DNA of 64,000 nt, from assembly GCA_039704465.1 (NCBI GenBank), contig JASFAU010000007.1, positions 744,001 to 808,000 of the forward strand, written 5' to 3'. The position numbers and the translations under genes are program-made. A model generated the notes under the pieces. It was not told where the DNA came from. It worked only from the letters and a program-made list of their open reading frames with translations, and did not search any database. The stretch comes from Plasmodiophora brassicae (lineage: Eukaryota; Endomyxa; Phytomyxea; Plasmodiophorida; Plasmodiophoridae). Positions 24,852 to 33,754 of this stretch are shown in pieces (position 1 is the stretch's first letter; the number at the start of each line of letters is the position of its first letter).

Positions 24852-25170
24852 TCGGGTGATATAAATTAACGGCGTTTGTGTAAATACCCAGTAGCAAGCG
24901 TGCCCAGGTGGGCACCGGTACGTACGTTACGTCAACGTTCGGCGTTCAATCCAGCCGCCGACGGCCATAAACGGCGGCGTGCCGATCTCGGTGGCGGACC
25001 CGCGTTGCTTCATGATCGGCTGGTCGGTTGCATGACACGACCACCGGGACACCCAGGTGACCGAGGCGTGGTCATCGCCCCGGGGTACTTGCCGTACCGG
25101 TGCGCGTGTCGACCTCGACGCAGGCGTCGTGACGAGTGTGTGCCCCGTGTCTGAGTGGTTCGTGCAGGGG
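24852..25170. other. spacer after the ASH gene
   Basis: TATAAATTAA-like AT-rich sequence follows the stop and may be the polyadenylation zone. The right part probably holds the promoter and perhaps the first exon of the hydrolase gene. No independent gene is seen. Confidence 0.35.
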
Positions 25171-26675
25171 TAGTGGAGTCGTGGGCACCAGATGGAACGT
25201 GGGCACCACGGTGGCGCGGTGGATCTACGAGGTGCTCTTCAATGGGCCGTTGCCGTCCAGGGACGTCCTGCACCATGAACGGTTACAATCCGTGAAGAAG
25301 GTGCTTGTTATTGGTTCGTCCTGGGAAGCGCGACCGAGTTGTGCTAACGTGGATCTAATGGTGCGACGACAGGTGTTCACGGCTGGGCGCTCTTCGGTGG
25401 GCGAATGTTTAGTTGGTCGCCGGACGCGATGTCCACCAAGCTCGCACGTATGATGGGCGACGCCACGATGCAGCGCCTTCGTGAAGCCGGCATCAACCAT
25501 GAAATATCGATCCAGCATGTCAGTTTGAGCGGACATGGGCTGGTTGACGCCAGGTTGGTATCGCGTCCCGTCGGTCTGGACTCGCCGTTGACGCGTCCGC
25601 ATCAGGTTGCAGGATTATCTCATGGACCAACTCCCTGAACACGAAGACGCAATCCGTTCATGCGATATACTGATCATTGCGTCCCATTCGCAAGGCGGTA
25701 GGTTGGCGCAATCTAACGTCACCGATGGTGGCTGACGTGCAATTTACAGCGGTTCTTGCCGGGGTCCTTCTGGACAGGCTGATGGAACGCGACTGGATAT
25801 CGCCTTTGAAGCAGGCAATCATTGGCCTTGCCAGTATCGCCGGTGTCCATCATGGCCCATTTTCAGATCTGCCAACGGACCAGTTCGCCGCGACGGCCGA
25901 GCTGTTTGCGCTGGGGAAGCCGTATGAAGTTGTGTCGGAACGCTCTCTGCAGGCAATCACCCGTCTGCTGGACAACCACGTACGTTGCATGACATGCGCT
26001 CTTCGTGCAACCCTGACGCGCTGGCGACAGGTCAGAGTCGTTGCATTTGCGGCATACATGGACAACGTTGTCCCGCTCTTCTCATCATCGTTGCATTCGG
26101 TGTCAAGTCATCCTAACCTGCTGCGTGCCATCTTCTTTCCCGACGAGTCAGAGGTGGATACGTTCCCCGGTTTGCTGGTTCGGTTCTGTTTGCAATGGCG
26201 AAATACGCGTCCAGAACACGCCGACCTCCTTCCCCATCTTAGCGGGTTCTTCCGGGGCAAATTTCTGCATCTCAGCGGATCGCATTCGCTGATCCATGCG
26301 TGCCAAAGCGTGTACGATCTCGCTGCCGAATGGATTCTGCGTCCGCCGGCTAGCAACTCAGCGTCGCATCGTGCTACGTTGGCCGAGCATACGAGCGCCC
26401 ACTGGGCGACGTACATGAACTCGTCGTTTTTCGAATCGGACCTCAACGCGTACTTCATCCGATCCCGTCTGCGATTCCTCCTGGACGGCGCTGCCGGCGA
26501 CCCGTCGTTCCACCTCGCTGACCTCCACGGCGCGTTCCAAGCGTGGACCCCCAAATCGAAATCGCACCGTCATCTCCGGCAGGTTCTTGCACCTCTTTTC
26601 GCGCCTGCCAACAACGCCGAGTCATCGTCCATATCAGTACCACCAAGCACTGTCCAACCGCCAGCAAAACTCTAA
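25171..26675 (+). CDS. fungal alpha/beta hydrolase, lipase-like, YDR444W type
   Basis: Exons (ending 25313), 25373-25553, 25606-25697 and 25750-26675 join in phase. The first junction gives VKKVLVIGVHGWALFGG, the oxyanion-side HGW motif. Later junctions give VDARLQDYLMDQLPE and IIASHSQGAVLAGVLLDRL, whose SHSQG is the nucleophile elbow. Conserved downstream text includes IAGVHHGPF, AAYMDNVVPLFSSSL (likely acid residue) and LRAIFF. The pattern matches the fungal serine-hydrolase family that includes yeast YDR444W, whose substrate is not established to my knowledge. The N-terminus is unresolved: the frame is open upstream to about 25136 without a clear ATG, so a 5' exon is probably missing. Confidence 0.75.
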
Positions 26676-26752
26676 CAGTAAACATATATTGGCAGTACGG
26701 TAGGTACCGAGAATCCCCGCTGGGCGTTCTTTCCGCCCTGTTGGGCCGCGAT

Positions 26753-26917
26753 CGAACGCGTTCAACGTCGAGTGCATACGCAATGATCCAAACGGAACAG
26801 TTCAAAGACAAGATCCTTCCGCAGCAGGTTGATGTTGTCTTCGAACTGTTGCGTGGTGACTGGTGACAACGCGATGGTTCGGTGCATTGCGTATGCATTC
26901 GACGTTGAACGCGTTCG
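26753..26917. repeat. 165-bp foldback (nested inverted repeats)
   Basis: The outer arms 26753-26785 and 26885-26917 are 33 bp each and pair with one mismatch. Inside, 26796-26815 and 26831-26850 pair over 20 bp with two mismatches. A transcript would form a long hairpin. No target duplication or coding frame supports a known transposon class, so it could be a tiny MITE-like relic or a hairpin RNA. Confidence 0.85.
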
Positions 26918-27422
26918 TGCAGTGATCTCACGCTCTTGACAACCCGGCCGAGTTGCCATTCGGGGTCATGACCATGTCCACGAAATGATACCGCGTCTCC
27001 GGCGCAGTCTGTGTCATCTCGGCCGTCCACTGAGGCTGCGGGAGGTCGCTCTTCCGAAGTTTCTTGGATCGGCCGGGTGCGTTATGCTCGCCAGACTCCT
27101 GTTCGTCGATGGTGCTTTCCATGGGCACCTCCCGCCCAGCAATGCCAACAACTATTTTCGGGCACCGTCACTGAAGCCGCTGTTGGTTGGCGGTGCCCGA
27201 CATACCAGTACAGTACCTACAGTAGGCCCCTGAACGTCGGACCTTGTGCCTCGGTTTGTGCGACTCTGTGACTGTGTGATTGGTGTTGGACCGAAATGCT
27301 CCGTTTCCCTGAGACGACCAGCTCGGGTTTCTTCTGTCGGACCGCGGCCTAACTGGGACGACTGGATGCAGCTCTCACTCTGGGCCTACGTACATGCAGC
27401 TCTGACTGGCGATACGTGTTCC

Positions 27423-27510
27423 AGCTCCGACTGTGGATCCCTAATGCAGCCCCGACTGCGGATCCCTAATGCAGCTCCGACTGTGGATCCCTCATGCAGC
27501 TCCGACTGAT
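27423..27510 (+). repeat. 25-bp minisatellite, about 3.5 copies
   Basis: The unit AGCTCCGACTGTGGATCCCT plus AATGC recurs with one or two changes per copy, then decays into related CTGCAGCTCC sequence on either side. It lies just upstream of the acyl-CoA synthetase coding region. Confidence 0.8.
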
Positions 27511-27560
27511 GTCTGCAGCTCCCTGGACGCATTGCGCGAGTTCTCGGGCCAAGCGGACGG

Positions 27561-29235
27561 ATGTCGTCCTGGGCGTGGGCCGGGTCGCGTCTCCCGCAGT
27601 GCCAGGTTGACGGCTGGCGTCGCCCGCAACTGCAACGCGCCATTGGGTTGCTTCGCAGGACGAAGGCCCTGAACTGCGATCTGGGCGGGCAGCCCGTGAT
27701 TCTGTCGGTGCAACCCGGTCCTTGGCATGTGGCGTGCCGCTGGGCCATCTGGCGGTCGCGAGGCGTCATTGTCCCGCTGTTCACCAAGACGCCACGGAAC
27801 ATGGTCGAGCATGTCGCCAGAGTTACGGGTGCGAAGATCGTCGTTGCAGATCATCAGGGCATTCGCGTAGAGGATTCGGTGGATCTCCTGATCGATTCCA
27901 CTACCGAACCGCCCGATTACGACAAAGACGACGAGGATGTCACTGTGGATGGCTCAGCGACAGCTCAGTTGCTGTTCACAAGCGGTACGACAGGGTTGCC
28001 GAAAGCGGTTGACGTGACGCACGACAATATCAAGGCGCAGATCGGGTCCCTTCTCTCGGCGTGGGACATCACTTCGAATGACCACATTCTGCATTGCCTG
28101 CCGTTGCACCACATTCACGGAATCGTGAACGCGATGGAGTGCATTCTGTGGGCGGGTGGCCGTGTCTCATTCGCTGAGTTCAAGGCAGACGCCGTCTGGA
28201 GGGCCTTCTGCGACAGGAACCTTGGTGTCAACGTCTTCATGGCTGTGCCGACAATGTACGCGAAACTGATCGATGCATTCGATAAGGTGACGGCTCTGTC
28301 TGGTCTCCTTCGCGAATGAGTCTCACTGCCATAGTCCAGATGGATGAAACGAAACAGGCGCAATGCAGGGAAGCGTGTCAGCGGTTCCGGGTCATGATCA
28401 GTGGAAGTGCAGCACTTCCAGATACGGTACTCGAGCGTTGGGTACGTATCGGTGTATGGGCTTTGCTGCCAACTCTATATGATATATCGTGCAGCGGTCC
28501 ATTACGGGACATACGCTCCTGGAGCGATACGGGATGACAGAGACAGGCATGGTTCTGTCCAACCCGTTGCACGGTCAGCGTCTCGCAGGGTTCGTGGGCA
28601 AGCCACTGCCCTCTGTTGAGGTAGGTTCGCTACCTGATCCGGAGGCGTCGTTGTGACCCCGGCAAACGTTGTGGGCAGGTGTGCATCAAACCTGACAAGG
28701 CCTCTAGGCAGCTGGACAAGAACGCTGTCCAGTGCGGAGAACTTCTCGTTCGTGGCCCAACCGTCTGCAAGCAATACTTTGGCAACGGAGACGCCACTGC
28801 TGAGGCGTTCGACAGCGACGGCTGGTTTCGGACAGGGGACATCGCCTCGGTCAACAGTGAAGAAGATTACCGGATCGTTGGTCGCGCCAGCATGGACATC
28901 CTGAAAACGGCAGGGTACAAAGTCAGCGCCCTCGAAGTTGAACGCGAGCTACGCGTTCATCCAGGTTCGGACAAGGCCTATTCGCCGGATGCGCCTTACC
29001 TGACCAGTCTTCAGAGATCACCGATTGTGCCGTTGTTGGCCTGCCAAACACCACATATGGAGATGTGATCGCAGCCGCGGTCGTCACGTCATTGCCTGTC
29101 GACATTGTCAGGCAATGGATCGCGTCGCGTCTGCCGCCCTACAAACTCCCAAGACGAATCAGGATATTGGAAGAGCTGCCTAGGAATCCAATGGGCAAAG
29201 TCGACAAGGTTCTCATCCAGCAGCTGCTGTCGTAG
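27561..29235 (+). CDS. ACSF3-like acyl-CoA (malonyl-CoA) synthetase
   Basis: Exons 27561-28286, 28340-28441, 28495-28620, 28679-28964 and 29015-29235 join in phase across introns of 50-58 nt. Adenylate-forming motifs appear in order: the phosphate loop [44 protein letters not shown], then [16 protein letters not shown] restored by splicing, [20 protein letters not shown] and [10 protein letters not shown] with the catalytic Lys. The MVLSNPL text after the GMTETG motif and the GSAALP segment point to the ACSF3 branch, which makes malonyl- or methylmalonyl-CoA in mitochondria. About 486 residues are accounted for; the N-terminus is short against the family, so upstream exons with a targeting peptide may be missing and the ATG at 27561 is provisional. 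Confidence 0.85.
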
Positions 29236-29278
29236 TCGCGTTGCATACATTGCCGTTATACCGGGGGTTTCAATGTCG

Positions 29279-30335
29279 TCAGCAAACGCATTTTACATCA
29301 TTTAGATCGGGGAACCCATGCGAGAGAATAATGTCGGGATCCGAGTCCACCTCCTGCACGTAACCGAACCAGAAGATTATCATTCCCGGGCCGTAACGAT
29401 GGACATAGCCTCGAACTTGATTCTGGCAATCCGCCAACGTTCTGACGTCACCGAACATCGCCTTGGAATCGATCCAGTTTACGATTCGTCCTCGCACTGC
29501 TGCGAACATCTTCAGCGGGGACGGAATACGAACGCAAACGCACGAACCGATTGGGGAGCGCAATCGAACATCAGGAGTCTTTGGGCGTCCTTCCCGACGA
29601 AGGTCATCTTCGGAATCAAACGGGACGCCGGTGTTGAACAGCGATTCGTACAAAACAAATTCGTACTCAAGACCAAGGGCGCTACAGTAGGAGGATCATG
29701 AATAACGTTCACCAGTCAATGGGACGTGTGACACCAACCTTCGAATGCGCTCCGACGATGGGGAATAGTGCTCATCGCTTTCGACGCAGCGGACGAGTTG
29801 GTTTCGTAGTCGTTCGTCATCGACAAGGGCAGGCTCACGTAGGCACTGTGTAATGTCTGCCGGATCGTCAGACAAGTCGGTTGAAAGACGGGCGGATGGA
29901 CCTTTCGGTGACATGGATAAGGTCTCCCGTAGAATGATTCGCGCCAAGAGGCATGGCGCTAAGTCGATGGACTTCGCAATTGATATCAGCTCTTCGCCTT
30001 CTTGGTACCTGCACGGCGAGAATTTAGGGCGTAGCCGCAGAGACACAACAAGATGTTGCCTACCTTTGCACGTACGAGTCGATGTTGGTTTGGCGCTTAT
30101 GCACGTGCATTCTCATTCGAGTTTGCAACTGATACGTCTGCGTGTAGATTGCGACTAGCGTTTCGTAGGGCACGCTGGCTCCAACGTATCAGACAAGGCC
30201 CGGCCGCGCACGATACTCACGATGGCGCACACACACATACTCAGGCCATTCCTCCGCCAGGCGATGCAACGCTGCCCGCGGCGCATCGCTGCCCGCGAGC
30301 TCCTTCACGATCCTATCGAACACGCGCGCCTCCAT
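29279..30335 (-). CDS. CDIN1: CDIN1 (C15orf41-like) nuclease-fold protein
   Basis: Five exons on minus (30335-30221, 30154-30064, 30008-29739, 29681-29548, 29499-29279) join in phase to about 276 residues, close to the roughly 280 of the human protein. Junctions restore family text: VRHLAIYTQTYQ, SYVQRYQEGEELI, RIRSALGLEYEFVLYESL and SPIAVRGRIVNWIDSKAMFG. The last is the PD-(D/E)xK nuclease-like core (KTPD followed by WIDSKA). A signature RYGPGMIIFWFGYVQEVD follows. CDIN1 partners codanin-1 in animals and is linked to congenital dyserythropoietic anaemia; its fungal role is unknown. The start was chosen because MEARVFDRIV lines up with the animal N-terminus. It is head-to-head with DDRGK1. 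Confidence 0.9.
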
Positions 30336-30583
30336 GATGCGCAGTCGCACAGTTTGCCGCTGCGAGCCGCTCTCCGGCTCGACCATCCGGGTGAAGGCAC
30401 CCGCCACTCGATTGGGTTATTCGCGCGGGCGCCATGACCCCCATCTGTCCGAGTGTACTCTTTATGCCCAATTCCATGTCGGCTACGCTCATTAGTTATA
30501 TCACATTTGCTGTTGGACCGGGGCACTTGTCACCTGTAGGCTATAGGGGACGTGGCTGGCGCTCGCGGAGACCGTGTTCCGGG
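30336..30583. promoter_or_regulatory. shared promoter region of CDIN1 and DDRGK1
   Basis: Only 248 bp separate the two divergent start codons, so both promoters must lie here. I see no clear TATA element. Confidence 0.5.
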
Positions 30584-31459
30584 ATGGCTTCCGCGGACGG
30601 AGCCGACGGCACGTCGTCGCTGGCGCTGCTGCTGACGTACTTCACGGCGATGTTCGCTGTTGTCATCGCGGCGATCGTATGGATACGCCGGCAGGGTTCG
30701 TCGGCACCCGCAGCGGAGGAGGCGCCCGCTGGCGGCGGACGGCGACAACGTCGTGGCCTGCGAGACATGATGCAGCAGGCCGATGGCGATAATCGACGTG
30801 TACGATTCGGTGGTGTGCCCATCATATGATGGAACTAACTGGATTGGTAGGCGGCAAGGGCGGCTCCTCCCGCTGAGTCTGCCGGCCCCACCAAATATGA
30901 GGAGAAGATGGCTGCCAAAGAGGCCGCCCGCCAAGCGAAGGAAGCCGCTGCGGCTGCTGAGCGAGAAGCCAAGCGACAGGCGGAAGCGAAACGAGTTGAA
31001 GCTGAGTATGATCAATGGAAAGATCTGATTGTCGAAGAAGAAGCCGGGACCGGTGTTGCCGACACGGAAGATTTCGCCGGTGCCGATCTTCTCGAGGCGT
31101 TTGTCCAGCACATCAAGGACAGGAAGATGGTTGCCATCGAAGAACTTGCAGTGCGGTTCGAGATGGGTTCGGCGCAGAACGTTCTGGACCGTATCAAGGA
31201 CCTGGAAGCCGACGGTAGGCTGTCGGGCGTCGTGGACGATCGTGGCAAGTATATCTACGTCTCCCGGGAACAGTTCGACCAGGTTGCTGAGTTCATCAAT
31301 GAGCGCGGTCGGGTCTCAGTCGCCGACATCGTTTCCGCCTGCAATCGACTCATCGATGTCACGCCGGCCGTCACCGACGACTTCGATTCAAAGGCGCTGT
31401 TCGGCGAGGAATCGGACGATCTGAACGACGGTGATGCAGGCAATACAAGACAGGAATAA
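30584..31459 (+). CDS. DDRGK1: DDRGK1/UFBP1-like protein of the UFMylation system
   Basis: Exons 30584-30799 and 30851-31459 join in phase across a 51-nt intron to 274 residues. One N-terminal ER membrane helix (LLLTYFTAMFAVVIAAIVWI) is followed by a long Ala/Glu/Lys/Arg coiled coil (KMAAKEAARQAKEAAAAAER) and a C-terminal winged-helix region: AVRFEMGSAQNVLDRIKDLE, then VVDDRGKYIYVSREQ with the DDRGK motif itself, then FINERGRVSVADI. The protein anchors the UFM1 ligase UFL1 at the ER and supports ribosome UFMylation and ER-phagy. Its presence implies the organism keeps the UFM1 pathway, which is missing from many fungi. The acidic tail ends at 31459. Confidence 0.93.
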
Positions 31460-31752
31460 CCAGCTCGTCCCATTATCGCATTTGCTGCTCTGTCGGTGAA
31501 CTCCCTTCAGTTCTACCTGTGACCTTTCGATGTCAGGAGCCGCTTGTTTCGGATCCTTGTTGTTGTATGCATGACCAGCAGGCATCAGACAACGAACACC
31601 ATCCGGTTATCGGAACGATTCTGTGTGGAGGCCGGGTTTATACGTGACCTGCTGCTCATTGGATCCAGCGTCCCCGCCATTGCCTTGTCTCGCATCTGCC
31701 TCACGCTGTTGAAAGGTCTTGTTCGCTGCAGCTGTCGCTGCCACCGGGTTCT

Positions 31753-31838
31753 TGCCTGCATGGCTCAGTTGGTAGTAGCGTAGGTCTCATATCCAATGAG
31801 TTATCCTGAGGTCGCAAGTTCGAGCCTTGCTGCAGGCA
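31753..31838 (+). tRNA. tRNA-Met (CAT) with 11-nt intron
   Basis: Acceptor arms TGCCTGC and GCAGGCA pair perfectly. The D arm (GGCTCAGTTGGTAG) and T arm (GCAAG-TTCGAGC-CTTGC) are canonical internal promoter boxes. The anticodon is CAT at 31788-31790, with an intron at about 31792-31802, one base 3' of the anticodon, the normal place for a nuclear tRNA intron. Overall text matches elongator tRNA-Met. Confidence 0.88.
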
Positions 31839-31847
31839 AAATATTTG

Positions 31848-31920
31848 GGCCGTGTAGTGTAGGTGGTTATCACGACAGACTCTGAATCTGTAGACCAGGG
31901 TTCGACTCCCTGCGTGGCCT
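31848..31920 (+). tRNA. tRNA-Gln (CTG)
   Basis: Acceptor GGCCGTG pairs with CGTGGCC (two G-U pairs). The D arm TAGTGTAGGTGGTTATCAC, anticodon arm ACAGA-CTCTGAA-TCTGT with anticodon CTG, and T arm CAGGG-TTCGACT-CCCTG are all in place. Only nine bases separate it from the tRNA-Met gene, so the two could share one transcript. Confidence 0.92.
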
Positions 31921-32395
31921 TCTTTTTCCTTCACGATGCTCTTGGGACTGACCTCTTTTCCGAATCTCGCGATGCATCATCTGCCGCCTTCTTCTGCACA
32001 GTGGCCCGTACTGATCCCAGCTGCACGTTGCCGGGGAACTAATTTTCATCGTTTTATAATAATTCATGCAGCTTATCGCAACCGACATCTTAGATGTGGA
32101 GCTCGCAACATAGCGGGCTCTCCATGAGGGCCTGCAGCATCCGGGATCGCTATTGGCATCTGTCCAATGCGAAAATTCGGGAACAAACAGCAGATCATTT
32201 GTATCGATTGAGGAGTTGTAATGGCTGCGCCCGCCTATTAGCAAGCGTCTTTCACTGAATACAGCGGCGCTCCACCAGTTCTGCAACGAATGAAGTCTGT
32301 GATAGCGGATCGACAATGGCAATGGGCAATAACCAATAGGTAGTCAAGTTCAGGCGTGGTGCTCCGAAGATAGAGCAGCACCGGGACAAACCACA
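31921..32395. other. spacer between tRNA-Gln and the TMEM19 homologue
   Basis: A T-rich run directly after the tRNA-Gln (TTCTTTTTCC) is a probable Pol III stop. The rest of the 475 bp has no supported gene and should contain the promoter of the next gene. Confidence 0.5.
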
Positions 32396-33561
32396 ATGAG
32401 TCCCGTCGAGGTCGCATGGCGGACCTTGGTCGCCCTGACAATTTGTCTCATTCTAGCAGCGTCGTCGCTGCGCAATCGATCCTTGTCGACTTCAGGAGCG
32501 GCGGCTGCCATCCTGGTCGGCACAGTAGTGTAATGGTGTTGCGTTCCCGTTCAGGCAATATATCGTAACACTGTGTGACACTCAGGATACTCTCCGGCAA
32601 TCAGTTCGCCCTGGCGATGATGGCGTTCTTCCTGTCGTCGTCTCGAATCACGAAGCTCGGTAGCGAGAGGAAGCAGATGATAGAGGTTGGCGACTATGCA
32701 CTGTCAACGACATACTTGCTTAACGTCGTTCAGTCTGAGTTCCGAAAGGGCGGACGGCGAACAGCGATCCAAGTGTTCTGCAACTCGCTCAGTGCTGTTG
32801 TTGTTGCCGCTCTTCATGCGTACTGGTTTGGGATCGACTTCAACCCGAACCCGCCTCGTTTGTCGCTCCAGATGCAAGTGTTCGTGCATGCGTTCTTCGC
32901 TTGCTGCGCCGGTGATACGGTTCGTCAGGGGTTCGCGCAATGGATCCGATTCATGGGTACTGAAATGGATGGAATGTCTTAGTGGGCAAGCGAACTCGGT
33001 GTACTTTGTCGACAACAACCGAAACTACTGGTCACGGGTCGGGTTGTGCCTCCTGGGACGAACGGTGGAGGTTTGGCGCACCGTTGATGAATACCACTTG
33101 CGAGAAGGTGACAGACGCGTCTGCGTAGTCACGACTGGCGGGTTGCTTGCCAGCTGCTGTGGCGGCATATTCCAGGGGATCGTCTGGTATCTGGCGACAC
33201 AGGTATCTCCAGCCGTAATACTCATCGGAGCAGTGTCGGGGGTAGTGGGATCACTGGTCAGGACTTGTGTGCACATGCAGTCGATACAAATCCAGTCATG
33301 GTGATTGTTTCTTTCTGCATAGCTCGACTCCCTGTTGGGGAGCACTGTTCAGTTTTCTGGTCTGGACCAGTCCACGGGCAAGGTTGTGAATCACCCCGGC
33401 GAGAACGTCAAACCCATTTCCGGGCTGGACATTCTCTCAAACGATCATGTACTCCTGAATGGTCGCATCAATTTACAAAGCCAACTACTGACAGTATCAC
33501 TGGACAGGTCAACCTGCTTTCTGCTACCTTGACCGGTTTTCTTGCCGCATCCTGTTTCTAA
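32396..33561 (+). CDS. TMEM19/DUF92-family membrane protein
   Basis: Seven exons (32396-32529, 32586-32685, 32734-32919, 32983-33070, 33129-33256, 33323-33448, 33508-33561) join in phase to about 271 residues. The family signature is rebuilt by splicing: FFLSSSRITKL, FRKGGRRTAIQVFCNS, FFACCAGDTWASELGVL, VPPGTNGGVTTGGLLAS, then LLGSTVQFSGLDQSTGKVV and VNLLSA. About six hydrophobic helices are present. Plant (VTE6) and bacterial relatives act as phytyl- or polyprenyl-phosphate kinases. The animal and fungal role is not settled, so I give the family only. The gene is unusually intron-dense, with exons down to 54 bp. Confidence 0.9.
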
Positions 33562-33754
33562 ACGACGCATAATTCGATGCTACCGCTGCTATTCATAAGT
33601 TTGTGGTCTCAAGGTGTCTCCAGGTGTCACGACCGTCGATGCAGTGTGCCTCCGTCCGGGAACGGGGACCTGGATCGATGACGATGGCACATGTGCAGGC
33701 GCTTGCAGGAGCGGTACCGGGGAGGCAAATTGGAACCGCGTGGCATTGCGCGCG

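Larger units (their letters stand above)
26676..27560. other. repeat-bearing spacer before the acyl-CoA synthetase gene
   Basis: This 885-bp stretch has no recognisable coding domain. It contains a 165-bp foldback and a 25-bp minisatellite, listed separately. Upstream exons of the acyl-CoA synthetase may lie in it. Confidence 0.45.

Noticed and set aside
27423..27510. Possible CRISPR-like array
   Set aside because: The copies are directly adjacent with no unique spacers, and the genome is eukaryotic. It is a minisatellite.
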